Positions 36,325 to 46,504 are shown, counted from the stretch's first letter. The stretch is 64,000 nucleotides of DNA from Myceligenerans indicum (GCF_016742955.1 NZ_JABBYC010000012.1:1-64000); one strand, 5' to 3'. A program made the numbers and translations. Notes: generated by a model from the sequence alone, not told the origin.

Positions 36325-39105
36325 ATGAGTGTGGACATCGATGGCCGAAGAGCCCCCCAGGTGCTCGAACGTGCTCGGTCGGCGTGGCGGCGCGTGGCGC
36401 CCCCCGGAGCCGTCGGGACCCGTCCCTCCGACGCCGGGCCGATAGGCCTCCTCGACCCGGAGCGGCGCGTCGTACCGTTCACCGGTCGCGACACCGATCT
36501 CACCGAGCTGCTGGACTGGTGCCGCGCGCGCCACCTCGTGCAGGTCCGGCTGATGACCGGCCCGGGCGGAGTGGGCAAGACCCGCCTCGCCGTCGAGGCC
36601 GTGCGACGCCTCGCCCGCGCGGGATGGCGCTGCACGTGGATCCGGCCGGCCGACGACGCCCCGCCCGGGCCCGGGCCGTCCGGCGCACCGACGGCCCGGC
36701 GCACGCTCGTGGTCATCGACGACGCCGCCTCGCACGCCGACCTCGCCGGCGTCCTGACCCGCCTGCGTGCCACCACCACCGGCCTGCTGCGTGTGCTCCT
36801 CCTCGACCGCACCGGCCGGGAGTGGTGGTACCGGCTGCGCTGGGCGAGCGACCTGTGGAACGGCGACGTGCAGACCTCGCGCACCCACCTCGTACCGCCT
36901 CGTGACCAGGACGAGCAGGCCCTCGCGACGGTGGCCGCCCAGGCGTTCGCGCGCCGGCTGGGAACCTCGGTCCCGACGCTGACGGTACGTCGGCCGGCGG
37001 GGCGGGTATGCCCGCTCGACCTGCACGCCGCCGCCCTCGTCGCCGTGACGGACGGTGGATCCGCGGCGGAGCAGCCCGCGGCCCTGCCGGTCGAGATCGA
37101 CCCCGCATCAGCACCCGGTGCCCTCCTGGACCACGAGCGCAGCCGCTGGCTCGCCGAGGCCGGCCGTGCCGGCCTGCCCACCGACGACGTCGAGGACGCC
37201 GTCGCGGCAGGGATGCTGCTCGGTACGGCCTCGGACGACGCCGCACGTGAAGCCCTGCGCCGGACCGCGCCCGTGCTCGCGACCGATGGCGGGGTGGCGT
37301 GGCTGCGCGGACTGGCAGGCCCGGCGGACGGCATCGACAGGGTCGTGCCGCACCGCCTGGTCGAGCAGCACGTGGCGCGGCGCCTCACCGCCACACCCTG
37401 GCTGGCCGACGGCTGGACCCGAGGACTGCCCCCCGCCGTCGCCCACCGCGTCGCCACGCTCCTGTGCCGTGTCCAGATCGACCCACCGGCGGAACCCGGC
37501 CGCGCACCGGTCGAGGCGGTGCTGGGCCGTGTCGCCGACGCCCTGCCACCCGACCCCGCCGCGCTCGCCGGCCTGCTCGGTCTGCTGCCGCAGCAACCGG
37601 CGCCGCCGTGCGGCCTGCTGGAAGCCCTCACCTCGCGGCTGCTGGACCTCGACGGAACTCCCGCGTCCTGGGCCGACGCACTCACGCACCGGGCCAGGGC
37701 ACTGTGGGTCCAGGGACGGCACCCCGAAGCGCTCCAGTCCGCGTCGGAGGCCGTGGCCGCGTGGCGCGCCGTGGCCGCCGATGATCCGGAACGCTACGGC
37801 CGGTGTCTCGCGCGATCACTGTGCGCTCTGGGCGTCGTGCGCAACAGCCTGGGGCGATACCAGGACGCCTTGACCGTCCTGACCGAGGCGCTCGGCATCC
37901 TGCGCACCTCCTCGCCCCGTGACTCCGAGTGGGACGAGCCGGAGCTCGCGCTCGTCCTGCGAGCGGTCTCCACGGCGAACCTGTCCCTCGGGCGCTACGC
38001 GGAGTCCGATGAGGCGGGCCTGGAGGAGGTGGTGGTGCTCCGGCGGCTCGTACGCCGCGATCCGGTGCAGTACGAGGCACAACTCGCGTGGGCGTTGATC
38101 GGTGGCGGGCAGGCCGCGGACCACGGCCGACCCGCCGAGGCGCTGGAGGCCCTGACCGAAGGGCTGGACCTGTGGCGCCGCATCGCGCGCCGGCAGGTGG
38201 TCGACGTCGAACCGCAGCTGGCGTTCGCGCTGTCCCTGCGGAGCCGCGCGCTGGCGGAGCTGGGCCACCTCGACGAGGCGATCGTGGTGGAGACCGAGGC
38301 GCTGGAGATGCGTCGGCATCTCGCCGCGGCCGAGCCCGAGCGGTACGACTGGGAGCTCGCGGTCTCGCTCGCCCGGCTCGGGGCGCACCTGTCGGGGCTG
38401 GGACGAGCCAGGCACGCTCATGCGCTCGAGACCGAGGCGCTCGCGATCCGCCGCCGGCTCGCCCGGCAGAACCCCCGGGCGTACGCGCACATGCTGGCCT
38501 CCTCCCTGTCCGGCCTCGGCGTGACCTGCTCCCGGTTGGGTCGGTTCGCCGAAGCGCTCCCTCTGGAGCAGGAGGCCGTGGCGATACGCCGTGACCTGGC
38601 GGCCGAGGCGCCCGAACGGCATGAGCTGTACCTGACCCGCTCGCTCTCACTCCTCGGGAGGCGGTACGCGGATCTCGGCGAGCCCGCCCGCGCCGTGGAG
38701 CCGACGCTGGAGGCGGTCGAGACCCTGCGCCGCCTGTCGGACGGGGATCCCGACCGCCATCGGGCGGACCTCGCGTCGGCGTGCACGAACCTGGCGGCGG
38801 CCTACGCGGACCTCGGCCGCGTCGCCGAGGCCGCCGACCTGCTCCGGGAGGCCGTCGGCCTGCTGCGTGACCTGGCGAAGCAGTGCCCCGCCCGGTTCCG
38901 CCCGGAGCTCGCGGGCGCCTGCTCGACGTGCGCGTCACTCCTGATGGCGCTCGGGCTGACGGACGAGGCCGTGGAGCGTGCCACCGAGGCGGTGGCGATC
39001 CGGCACGACCTGGTGGAGCTGCACGGTGCCCGCTACCGCGAGGATCTGGACGTGTCCCTCGCGATCCTGTCCGAGGCGTGCGACCCGCGGGCCGCCGTGT
39101 CGTAG
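36325..39105 (+). CDS. STAND-type P-loop NTPase with TPR repeats
   Basis: A 926-aa cytoplasmic protein. An N-terminal NTPase has VPFTGRDTDLTELLDW (typical lead-in of STAND/NB-ARC ATPases), Walker A GPGGVGKT at 79-86 and a Walker B-like VVIDDA at 129-134. A helical middle region follows, and from about 450 to 900 there are some nine to ten TPR-like helical pairs with repeated EALAIRR/EAVAIRRDLA units. No effector domain (nuclease, protease, TIR) is visible at either end. STAND-TPR proteins act as ligand-triggered switches in regulation or anti-phage defence; which applies here is unknown. The start is uncertain, since GGGGGGAG lies 14 bases upstream. It sits immediately before dxr on the same strand but is not part of that pathway. 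Confidence 0.85.
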   Translation: MSVDIDGRRAPQVLERARSAWRRVAPPGAVGTRPSDAGPIGLLDPERRVVPFTGRDTDLTELLDWCRARHLVQVRLMTGPGGVGKTRLAVEAVRRLARAGWRCTWIRPADDAPPGPGPSGAPTARRTLVVIDDAASHADLAGVLTRLRATTTGLLRVLLLDRTGREWWYRLRWASDLWNGDVQTSRTHLVPPRDQDEQALATVAAQAFARRLGTSVPTLTVRRPAGRVCPLDLHAAALVAVTDGGSAAEQPAALPVEIDPASAPGALLDHERSRWLAEAGRAGLPTDDVEDAVAAGMLLGTASDDAAREALRRTAPVLATDGGVAWLRGLAGPADGIDRVVPHRLVEQHVARRLTATPWLADGWTRGLPPAVAHRVATLLCRVQIDPPAEPGRAPVEAVLGRVADALPPDPAALAGLLGLLPQQPAPPCGLLEALTSRLLDLDGTPASWADALTHRARALWVQGRHPEALQSASEAVAAWRAVAADDPERYGRCLARSLCALGVVRNSLGRYQDALTVLTEALGILRTSSPRDSEWDEPELALVLRAVSTANLSLGRYAESDEAGLEEVVVLRRLVRRDPVQYEAQLAWALIGGGQAADHGRPAEALEALTEGLDLWRRIARRQVVDVEPQLAFALSLRSRALAELGHLDEAIVVETEALEMRRHLAAAEPERYDWELAVSLARLGAHLSGLGRARHAHALETEALAIRRRLARQNPRAYAHMLASSLSGLGVTCSRLGRFAEALPLEQEAVAIRRDLAAEAPERHELYLTRSLSLLGRRYADLGEPARAVEPTLEAVETLRRLSDGDPDRHRADLASACTNLAAAYADLGRVAEAADLLREAVGLLRDLAKQCPARFRPELAGACSTCASLLMALGLTDEAVERATEAVAIRHDLVELHGARYREDLDVSLAILSEACDPRAAVS

Positions 39106-39170
39106 CCCGCCGTGACCCATGGAGGGAATGCCCGGGCAGGGCATGCTCCGCGATCTGGGAAGATGGGCCG

Positions 39171-40331
39171 ATGCGCAGCGTCACCATCCTCGGCTCCACC
39201 GGCTCCATCGGCACGCAGGCGATCGACGTCGTCCGTCGGCACCCCGACCGTTTCCGCGTCGACGCGCTGAGCGCCGGCAGGGACGTGGCCGGTCTGGCGA
39301 AGCAGGCCGGCCAGCTCGGAGTGCGGGCCGTCGCCGTGGCCGACGCCACACGCGGGGACGAGCTGCGCGAGGCACTGGCCGCCGCGGGCACCGCCGGCGT
39401 CGAGGTGGTGGCAGGGCCCGACGCCGCCGCGGACCTCGCGGGAAGAGGCAGCGACGTGGTGCTCAACGGCATCACCGGGTCGGTGGGCCTGCGGCCCACG
39501 CTGGCCGCCCTGGAGGCGGGGTCCACACTGGCGCTCGCCAACAAGGAGTCGCTCGTGGTCGGTGGCCCGCTGGTGCAGGCGGCGGTGCGCCGTCCGGACC
39601 AGATCGTGCCGGTGGACTCCGAGCACTCGGCGATCGCCCAGTCCCTGCGGTCCGGGACCGCCGCGGAGGTGCGGCGCCTGGTGGTGACGGCGTCGGGCGG
39701 CCCGTTCCGCGGGATGTCCCGTGCCGAGCTGCGTGACGTCACGCCCGCCCAGGCGCTCCGGCACCCCAACTTCGCGATGGGCCGGGTCATCACGACCAAC
39801 TCCGCCACCCTGGTCAACAAGGGGCTGGAGGTCATCGAGGCACACCTGCTGTTCGATGTCCCGCTCTCGCGCGTGGACGTCGTGGTGCACCCGCAGCAGA
39901 TGATCCACTCGATGGTCGAGTTCGTCGACGGGTCCACCATCGCCCAGGCGGGACCGCCGCGGATGCTCGTGCCGATCGCCCTGGGCCTGTCGTGGCCGGA
40001 CCGGCTGGACCCTGTCGACGTCGCGATCGACTGGACACAGGCGGCCAGCTGGGAGTTCGCACCACTGGACGACGAGGCGTTCCCCGCCGTACGGCTCGCC
40101 CGTCAGGTGGGCGAGGCGGCGGGCACGTTCCCGGCGGTCTACAACGCGGCCAACGAGGTGTGCGTCGACGCGTTCCACTCCGGCGCGATCCGTTTCACGG
40201 ACATCGTGGACACCGTGTCCGCCGTCGTGGACGCACATGCGGCCGAGCCGGGCGACGCGTCGTCGGTCGCCGGCGTGCTGGCGGCGGACGCGTGGGCGCG
40301 CAGGCGTGCCCAGGACCTGGTGGCCGGCTGA
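39171..40331 (+). CDS. dxr: 1-deoxy-D-xylulose 5-phosphate reductoisomerase
   Basis: Dxr catalyses the second step of the MEP isoprenoid pathway, using NADPH and a divalent metal. NADPH motif GSTGSIG is at 8-14. LANKESLVVGG, VDSEHSAIAQ and ASGGPFRG (substrate and metal binding), and HPNFAMGRVITTNSATLVNKGLEVIEAH are intact. The 386-aa length fits. GAAGAT lies six bases before the ATG, so a leaderless start is possible. In many actinobacteria rseP and ispG follow directly; here a minus-strand gene of 2.4 kb intervenes. Confidence 0.97.
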   Translation: MRSVTILGSTGSIGTQAIDVVRRHPDRFRVDALSAGRDVAGLAKQAGQLGVRAVAVADATRGDELREALAAAGTAGVEVVAGPDAAADLAGRGSDVVLNGITGSVGLRPTLAALEAGSTLALANKESLVVGGPLVQAAVRRPDQIVPVDSEHSAIAQSLRSGTAAEVRRLVVTASGGPFRGMSRAELRDVTPAQALRHPNFAMGRVITTNSATLVNKGLEVIEAHLLFDVPLSRVDVVVHPQQMIHSMVEFVDGSTIAQAGPPRMLVPIALGLSWPDRLDPVDVAIDWTQAASWEFAPLDDEAFPAVRLARQVGEAAGTFPAVYNAANEVCVDAFHSGAIRFTDIVDTVSAVVDAHAAEPGDASSVAGVLAADAWARRRAQDLVAG

Positions 40332-40365
40332 GCCGTGCTGTTCCCGCGGCCGCCCGGGCACCTCC

Positions 40366-42762
40366 TCAGCGGTTGATGCGGTACCCGGGCAGCAACATCG
40401 GCCGACGGTGACCCAGGCGCAGGCGCCGGACCCACACCACGAACAGGACGACGGCCAGGACGACGGCGACCACGCTGGACACGATCGCGAGGGCGACCGG
40501 CACCCAGCCGCTCCAGCCGGTCGCCTCCACGGCGATCGCCAGGATCGTGTGGAACACGGTGAGCACGGCGAACGTCGACACCGCCACGGTCAGGCCCTCC
40601 AGGGTGCGGCGCTGTTCCTCGGCCTCGCGCTCCTCGTGCTGGCGGCGGACGGTGGCCAGGCGGGCGGCAATGGGCTCGGCGAGCAGCTCGCGCAGCCGGC
40701 GATCGAACTCGCGGGACTGCCGGGTGAGGTCGAAGGCTCGCAGCAGCTCTGCCATCTGCTGGTACTCGGTGGCCGAGGCCAGCAGGGTCGGCGAGCTCAC
40801 GACGGACATGGCACGCCGGGCCCGGCCCGCGAAGCGGTGCAGCCGCAGCTGTTGCTGGCTGAGGTATGCGGAGCGGGCCCCGAGATCGGTCTCGGCCGCC
40901 TCGGGGCGGCCGAGCATGTCCTCCACCTCGTCGAAGTACTGGGCCAGGCGGGTGTTCCAGGCCGCGAGCATGCCGCTGATGCCGGCCACGAACTCCACCA
41001 GCGAGCCGTACTGCACGATCTTGAAGTGTGCGGTGTCGAACATGGCGATGGTCGTGGCGTTCGGTGTCACCGCGACCAGGTCGCCCGAGTTGCGCACGCC
41101 CTCCAGCAGGACCGGCTGGCGCTGCGGGAGCGTCCAGTCCACCAGGGACGTCGTGTTGTACGGGACGGGCTGGAGCAGCGGCTGGTGTCCGTAGGTGGCC
41201 AGGAGCTCGTCCGCGCTGGTGACCGGGTGACGATCCTGTGGCGCGCAGGCGGGACCGCGCCCGGCACTCGCCTCCACGACGAACGTCAGCACGTGCGACC
41301 GGCCGCGAGCGAGGTTCTTGCCGAGCTCCGGGCCCGGGTCGTCGGGCCGGTCCGGGGTGCGCCAGCCCTCCGTGCGTCCGGCGAAGAACGCGGCGATCGC
41401 CTCCTGGAGGCGGTAGGCGAGGTGGAAGAGGTGGACCGGGTGGTAGCCGGACGAGTCGACGATCGCCGCGCTTGCGTCCGTGCCGTCGGGCTGCGGGATG
41501 TCCCAGTCCATCCGCAGGTCGTCGTGCAGGCTGGAGACCAGGTAGCGGGCATCGCGAACCTCCTGAGGGCCCAGCGACTTGCCGGTCTGCCGGAACCTCA
41601 CGTAGTGGTTGCCCAGGTCGCCGAACCGGACTTCGCACGACAGGTGTGCCACCCGAGTCCCGTCGGGCTGCGTGACGCGGACGTCGGGCAGGTTCAGGGT
41701 CGCGCCGTCGAAGGCGCCGAACGGGTCCTCGGTGTCCCACACGTCGTCGAGCTTGAGCGCGGTGCGCACCGAGACGGCGCGCGTGCCCAGCAGCTCGGGG
41801 AGGGCGTTGCCCACGAGCTCGCGGATCCGCAGGGTGGCCTCGGCGCCGTCGATCTGCGGCAGACCGAAGGGGAAGACGTAGACGGTGCGGCAGCGGTCGA
41901 GGGTGAGCCAGTCCGAGCCCGCTCCGGTGGCGAGGGCCTCGAGGTGCGCCCGGTGGGCGCGCAGCTCGCTGGCGAGGATGTAGTTGAGACCAGGAGCTCG
42001 CTCCAGGTCCCGCAGCTGCTCGATCGCCGCGGTGAGACCGGAGGCGTCACCACGGAGCGTGGACCGTGTCGCGATCGCGGCCTCGGCGACCGCCGTGAAG
42101 TAGCGCAGGCGGATGCGTGCCTGGTGGAGGAGATGAGCGCGCAGGCAGGACATCTCGTCGGTGATCCGCAGGGCGGATTCCTCCAGCCGGACGGACGCCT
42201 GCACGGCGCGGTCGAGCATGACCACGAACCGGTCCACGTTTCCGGAGTTGCGGGCGGCGGCAACGTCCAGCCGCGCGCGGAAGGCGTCGCCGAGCGCCAC
42301 GACGGCGTCCGCCTCGCTGCGGCAGTGCCAGCACGGGACCCGGTCCCGGTTCTCGATCCAGGCCCGCCGCAGGCCGGTCAGCGCGGCGGCGACGCGTCCG
42401 TGACGGGCGGACTGCTGGGAGGCGTCCTCGGCGATGGACCAGAGGTACAGGCCAAGGAGAGCGGGACCGCACGGTGTCGGGACGACGTGCTCCAGGAGTT
42501 CGGCGGCCCGCTGGATGCGGGGGTCGTCGGGGTCGGTGTGCCGGCGCCGGGACGCGTGGGTGGCGCCCATGTTCCACCGGGGAGCGGCCCAGATCCGCGG
42601 GATGTCGAACCCCATGCCGCGCAGGCGGCTCGCCAGGGGCGAGGCGTGGTCGGCGCTCACCCTGGCCTCGGTGTCGAACACCACCTCGGCGATCTGGTCG
42701 AGGTCCGCGGGCAGGTGCGCGCGGTGCTCTTCCAGGTCCGTCGTTCGTGCGACATCAGCCAT
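40366..42762 (-). CDS. Large unrecognised protein with two C-terminal membrane helices
   Basis: A 798-aa protein that I cannot assign. Residues 1-640 are soluble with mixed alpha/beta pattern, including VYVFPFGLPQIDGAEATLRIRELVG near 325, a CWHC pair near 147 and ACAPQD near 495. Residues about 640-720 form a long charged helix (EFDRRLRELLAEPIAARLATVRRQHEEREAEEQRRTLEG). Two membrane helices follow at about 724-743 and 753-777, and a basic tail. The layout, cytosolic domain plus helix plus two helices, recalls CorA-like channels, but the GMN motif is absent. A strong promoter precedes the ATG. It lies between dxr and rseP on the opposite strand. Confidence 0.75.
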   Translation of the reverse strand: MADVARTTDLEEHRAHLPADLDQIAEVVFDTEARVSADHASPLASRLRGMGFDIPRIWAAPRWNMGATHASRRRHTDPDDPRIQRAAELLEHVVPTPCGPALLGLYLWSIAEDASQQSARHGRVAAALTGLRRAWIENRDRVPCWHCRSEADAVVALGDAFRARLDVAAARNSGNVDRFVVMLDRAVQASVRLEESALRITDEMSCLRAHLLHQARIRLRYFTAVAEAAIATRSTLRGDASGLTAAIEQLRDLERAPGLNYILASELRAHRAHLEALATGAGSDWLTLDRCRTVYVFPFGLPQIDGAEATLRIRELVGNALPELLGTRAVSVRTALKLDDVWDTEDPFGAFDGATLNLPDVRVTQPDGTRVAHLSCEVRFGDLGNHYVRFRQTGKSLGPQEVRDARYLVSSLHDDLRMDWDIPQPDGTDASAAIVDSSGYHPVHLFHLAYRLQEAIAAFFAGRTEGWRTPDRPDDPGPELGKNLARGRSHVLTFVVEASAGRGPACAPQDRHPVTSADELLATYGHQPLLQPVPYNTTSLVDWTLPQRQPVLLEGVRNSGDLVAVTPNATTIAMFDTAHFKIVQYGSLVEFVAGISGMLAAWNTRLAQYFDEVEDMLGRPEAAETDLGARSAYLSQQQLRLHRFAGRARRAMSVVSSPTLLASATEYQQMAELLRAFDLTRQSREFDRRLRELLAEPIAARLATVRRQHEEREAEEQRRTLEGLTVAVSTFAVLTVFHTILAIAVEATGWSGWVPVALAIVSSVVAVVLAVVLFVVWVRRLRLGHRRPMLLPGYRINR
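41379..41412 (-). repeat. 34-bp repeat, copy 1 (coding)
   Basis: On the minus strand these 34 bases, encoding RLQEAIAAFFA within the 798-aa protein, are identical to 49560-49593 on the plus strand. The copies are in inverted orientation and about 8.1 kb apart. Confidence 0.9.
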
Positions 42763-42768
42763 GAGGGC

Positions 42769-42798
42769 AGGCTATTCATCGGATCACAAAATGGTCAA
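42769..42798 (-). promoter_or_regulatory. Promoter of the 798-aa protein gene, leaderless
   Basis: On the minus strand, TTGACC (42793-42798), an 18-nt spacer and TAGCCT (42769-42774) end six bases before the ATG at 42762. It is the best promoter in the window and lies in a locally AT-rich stretch. Confidence 0.65.
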
Positions 42799-42901
42799 CG
42801 AAAAGCAAATATCCTGCCTGGGGACGATAATGCGGCGTGCGTCGTGCGGTTTCGTGCGAACAGGGGGCCTGGCCTCCCACGTCACTGTCAGGCACGTGCC
42901 G

Positions 42902-42907
42902 TAGGCT
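42902..42907 (+). promoter_or_regulatory. -10 box for leaderless rseP
   Basis: TAGGCT ends six bases before the GTG of rseP. No ribosome site is present. Confidence 0.5.
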
Positions 42908-42913
42908 CGCCGC

Positions 42914-44212
42914 GTGAGCGTTCTTCCCTGGGTCGCAGGCTTCCTCGTCCTGCTCGTCGGAATCATGCTGTCGATCGCGCTGCACGAGATCGGGCACATG
43001 CTGCCCGCCAAGAAGTTCGGCGTTCGAGTCAGCCAGTACATGGTGGGATTCGGGCCCACGCTCTGGTCGCGCGTCAAAGGGGAGACCGAGTACGGGGTCA
43101 AGGCGATCCCGCTGGGTGGTTACGTGCGTCTTGTCGGCATGATGCCGCCCGCCCCGGAGGGCAAGGAGACAGGCCAGGGCATGTTCGGCCGGCTCATCGC
43201 CGAGGCCCGTGACCAGTCCACCGAGGAGGTGCGTCCCGGCGAGGAGCACCGCGCGTTCTACAACCTGCCCGCCTGGCAGAAGATCGTGGTGATGCTGGGC
43301 GGACCCGTGATGAACCTGGTCATCGCCACGGTGATGATCGGGATCCTGATCGTCGGGTTCGGGCTTCCGCAGGTCACCACAACGGTGGCGCAGGTGTCCG
43401 AGTGCGTCCCCGCCGCCCTGACGGTCGACACCATCGACGACCCGGAGTGCACCGACGCGCCCGTCCCCGCCACCGAGGCGGGTATCGAGCCGGGTGACGT
43501 GATCACCCGCTACGACGGAACCACGGTGACGGACTGGGAACAGCTCTCCGGACTCATCGCGGACACCGGGACGCGCACGGTCCCCGTCGTCGTGCAGCGT
43601 GACGGTGCCGAGGTCGACCTGACCGTCACACCCACGGTCATCCAGAAGCAGGTGGACGAGGACGCCTCGGGCGAGCCGGTGCTGGAGGCCTCCGGCTTCA
43701 TCGGCTTCAGCCCGTTGCAGGACCGTGTCCGCGGCGACTGGTCCGAGGTCGTGCCGACCGTCGGCGAGGGTACGTGGGAGACGATGAAGATGGTCGCGAC
43801 CCTTCCGGCCCGGGTCGCCGAGACCGCACGCCAGGCCTTCACCGACGAGCAACGATCCATCGACTCGGTCCAGAGCGTCGTCGGCGTCGGCGTCATGCTC
43901 GGCGACGGCTTCGCGCTCTACGACCAGACGAGCGAACGCGTCGCCTGGGCCATCGGCGTCCTCGGCAGTCTGAACATCGCCCTGTTCGTGTTCAACCTCA
44001 TCCCGCTGCTCCCGCTCGACGGCGGCCACGTGGTCAACGCCCTCTACGAAGCCGTGAAGCGAGCCCTGCACAAGCTGCGCGGCCTGCCCCGCCCCGGCCC
44101 GGCCGACGTCGCGCGCCTCACCCCGGTCACCTACGTGGTCTTCCTGGCACTGCTCGGTGTCGGCGGCATGCTGATCATCGCGGACCTGGTGGATCCCGTG
44201 CGGATCACGTGA
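42914..44212 (+). CDS. rseP: Site-2 protease RseP/Rip1 family
   Basis: An intramembrane zinc metalloprotease (M50B) that cleaves anti-sigma factors and other membrane substrates; the mycobacterial counterpart is Rip1. The active site HEIGH is at 24-28 in the first helix. The third zinc ligand lies in [12 protein letters not shown] near the C-terminus. A PDZ domain spans about 140-250 ([27 protein letters not shown]). The 432-aa protein has about four membrane segments. ispG follows after 52 nt, the usual order. Confidence 0.95.
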   Translation: MSVLPWVAGFLVLLVGIMLSIALHEIGHMLPAKKFGVRVSQYMVGFGPTLWSRVKGETEYGVKAIPLGGYVRLVGMMPPAPEGKETGQGMFGRLIAEARDQSTEEVRPGEEHRAFYNLPAWQKIVVMLGGPVMNLVIATVMIGILIVGFGLPQVTTTVAQVSECVPAALTVDTIDDPECTDAPVPATEAGIEPGDVITRYDGTTVTDWEQLSGLIADTGTRTVPVVVQRDGAEVDLTVTPTVIQKQVDEDASGEPVLEASGFIGFSPLQDRVRGDWSEVVPTVGEGTWETMKMVATLPARVAETARQAFTDEQRSIDSVQSVVGVGVMLGDGFALYDQTSERVAWAIGVLGSLNIALFVFNLIPLLPLDGGHVVNALYEAVKRALHKLRGLPRPGPADVARLTPVTYVVFLALLGVGGMLIIADLVDPVRIT

Positions 44213-44251
44213 TCCCTGCCACCGGGTTGCGGGGCGGCCGTCCGGAACGTG

Positions 44252-44257
44252 GATACT
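44252..44257 (+). promoter_or_regulatory. -10 box for leaderless ispG
   Basis: GATACT ends seven bases before the GTG of ispG at 44265, and no Shine-Dalgarno sequence precedes the start. Confidence 0.5.
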
Positions 44258-44264
44258 GGACACC

Positions 44265-45428
44265 GTGACCGCGATCAGTCTTGGTATGCCAGCAGCGCCC
44301 CCACCAGTCCTCGCTCCCCGCAGGAAGACCCGCAAGATCCGGGTCGGCAAGGTGGAGGTCGGCGGTGACGCGCCCGTCAGCGTCCAGTCCATGACGACCA
44401 CCCCCACGACCGACATCAACGCCACGCTGCAGCAGATCGCCGAGCTGACCGCGTCGGGCTGCGACATCGTGCGCGTGGCCGTCCCCAGCGCCGACGACGC
44501 CGCCGCACTGCCGGCCATCGCCGCCAAGTCGCAGATCCCCGTGATCGCCGACATCCACTTCCAGCCCAAGTACGTCTTCGCCGCGATCGACGCCGGCTGC
44601 GCCGCCGTCCGCGTCAACCCGGGCAACATCCGCAAGTTCGACGACCAGGTCAAGGAGATCTCCGCCGCCGCGAAGGATGCCGGCGTCTCCCTGCGCATCG
44701 GCGTCAACGCCGGATCGCTGGACAAGCGCCTCCTGGAGAAGTACGGCAAGCCCACCGCCGAGGCCCTCGTGGAGTCCGCGGTCTGGGAGGCGAGCCTCTT
44801 CGAGGAGCACGACTTCCACGACTTCAAGATCTCCGTCAAGCACAACGACCCCGTCGTCATGGTGCGCGCCTACGAACTGCTCTCCCAGCGGGGCGACTGG
44901 CCGCTGCACCTCGGCGTCACCGAGGCCGGGCCTGCCTTCCAGGGCACCATCAAGTCCGCCACCGCGTTCGGCGCACTGCTCAGCCAGGGGATCGGTGACA
45001 CCATCCGCGTGTCCCTCTCCGCCCCGCCCGTGGAGGAGGTCAAGGTCGGCAACCAGATCCTTCAGTCGCTCAACCTGCGCCCCCGCAAGCTCGAGATCGT
45101 CTCCTGCCCGTCCTGCGGCCGCGCCCAGGTCGACGTCTACACACTCGCCGAGAAGGTCACCGCCGGCCTCGAGGGCATGGAGGTCCCGCTCCGCGTCGCC
45201 GTCATGGGCTGCGTCGTCAACGGGCCCGGCGAGGCACGTGAGGCCGACCTCGGCGTGGCCTCCGGCAACGGCAAGGGACAGATCTTCGTGAAGGGCGAGG
45301 TCGTCAAGACCGTGCCGGAGTCGATGATCGTGGAGACGCTCATCGACGAGGCGATGCGGATCGCGGAGACCATGCCCGCCCCTGAGAACGACGCCCAGGC
45401 CGGCGCACCCGTGGTGTCGGTCGGATAG
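44265..45428 (+). CDS. ispG: 4-hydroxy-3-methylbut-2-en-1-yl diphosphate synthase
   Basis: IspG performs the penultimate step of the MEP pathway with a [4Fe-4S] cluster and reduced ferredoxin/flavodoxin. The TIM-barrel part starts [18 protein letters not shown] and includes [30 protein letters not shown]. The cluster ligands are in [14 protein letters not shown] and [20 protein letters not shown]. The 387-aa length and absence of the extra plant-type domain fit bacterial IspG. With dxr it puts two MEP genes in this region. Confidence 0.98.
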   Translation: MTAISLGMPAAPPPVLAPRRKTRKIRVGKVEVGGDAPVSVQSMTTTPTTDINATLQQIAELTASGCDIVRVAVPSADDAAALPAIAAKSQIPVIADIHFQPKYVFAAIDAGCAAVRVNPGNIRKFDDQVKEISAAAKDAGVSLRIGVNAGSLDKRLLEKYGKPTAEALVESAVWEASLFEEHDFHDFKISVKHNDPVVMVRAYELLSQRGDWPLHLGVTEAGPAFQGTIKSATAFGALLSQGIGDTIRVSLSAPPVEEVKVGNQILQSLNLRPRKLEIVSCPSCGRAQVDVYTLAEKVTAGLEGMEVPLRVAVMGCVVNGPGEAREADLGVASGNGKGQIFVKGEVVKTVPESMIVETLIDEAMRIAETMPAPENDAQAGAPVVSVG

Positions 45429-45441
45429 GGTCCACCCGCTC

Positions 45442-46377
45442 ATGGCCGCCTCGCGCACCCCGCTCCACCCTCCCGGTGGAGCGCGGAGCGCGCCCGGACC
45501 CGGCCCCTCACCCGACGCGCGTGCGCTCGGCGTGCACGACCTGCCCGAGGCGCTCACGCTCTGCTACACCCAGCCAGTGGCGTCGGTGCTGGCGGCCTCA
45601 CGCCTGGAGCTCGCCGTCCGCTCCGGATTCACCGCCGCCGGCGGCCAGGGATGGGGATTCCCGGCCACCGGCCCCCTGGAAGCGGTCTGCTGGGCCGGGG
45701 CGAACCTCGTGCCGGTGATCCCGGAGACGCTCGGCGAGGTCCGCCAGGCCGCCGCGGCGGCCGCGTTCGCCGCGATGGCGCGGGCGCAGGGCCGGCGGTC
45801 CAGCTCGATCGTCGGGGAACGCGCGGCTGCCCTCGGGCTGTGGGCCGGCCTGGAGCGGCACTGGCCCGCTCCCCGGGAGATCCGCGTCGACCAGCCGTCG
45901 ATGGCGATCACCCGAGGGCCCGACGTCGCTCCCGACCCGGCCCTGCGCCGCTCCACCCTCGCCGAGCTCGACATCGTCCTGCCCGCGTGCGTGCGGATGT
46001 TCACCGAGGAGGTGGGCTACTCGCCCGTCGCGGGCGGTGGTGGCCCCTACGTGCAGCGCGTGCGCTCGCTGATCGCGGACGGCCGGTCGTTCATCCGCAC
46101 GGAGCCCACCCCGCGCGGCCGCGAGACCGTCGCGTTCAAGGCGGAGGTCGGCGCCGTCGCCGGTACCGTGGCCCAGATCCAGGGCGTGTGGGTGGATCCC
46201 CTGTTCCGGGGGAGGGGCTGGTCCGTCGCCGGGATGGCCGCGGTGGTCGGGGCCGTGCGGGAGAGCATCGCACCGGTCGTGTCCCTGTACGTGAACCACT
46301 ACAACGACCGGGCGCTCGCGACGTACCGGCGGGTCGGGTTCGAGCAGGTGGGCACGTTCGCCACGGTCCTGTTCTGA
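45442..46377 (+). CDS. DUF4081 domain GNAT N-acetyltransferase
   Basis: A 311-aa two-domain protein. The N-terminal DUF4081 part covers about 30-155 and the C-terminal GNAT fold about 160-311. The acetyl-CoA segment reads VWVDPLFRGRGWSVAGMAAVV, and a final YVNHYNDRALATYRRVGFEQVGTFATVLF closes the fold. The substrate is unknown. It starts 13 nt after ispG, an arrangement kept in many actinobacteria. TAGGGT lies ten bases before the ATG and could give a very short leader. Confidence 0.88.
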   Translation: MAASRTPLHPPGGARSAPGPGPSPDARALGVHDLPEALTLCYTQPVASVLAASRLELAVRSGFTAAGGQGWGFPATGPLEAVCWAGANLVPVIPETLGEVRQAAAAAAFAAMARAQGRRSSSIVGERAAALGLWAGLERHWPAPREIRVDQPSMAITRGPDVAPDPALRRSTLAELDIVLPACVRMFTEEVGYSPVAGGGGPYVQRVRSLIADGRSFIRTEPTPRGRETVAFKAEVGAVAGTVAQIQGVWVDPLFRGRGWSVAGMAAVVGAVRESIAPVVSLYVNHYNDRALATYRRVGFEQVGTFATVLF

Positions 46378-46504
46378 CGGTGCGGGCAGCCGGTGGTCCG
46401 ACGGCGCGGGCAGCCGCCGGGTACGCCGTGGGCGTCGACGCGCGGGGCCGCGCCCGAGGCGCGTGTGGCCGTCCGGTTCGACGCGTGGCGTCTGCCCCTT
46501 CACC

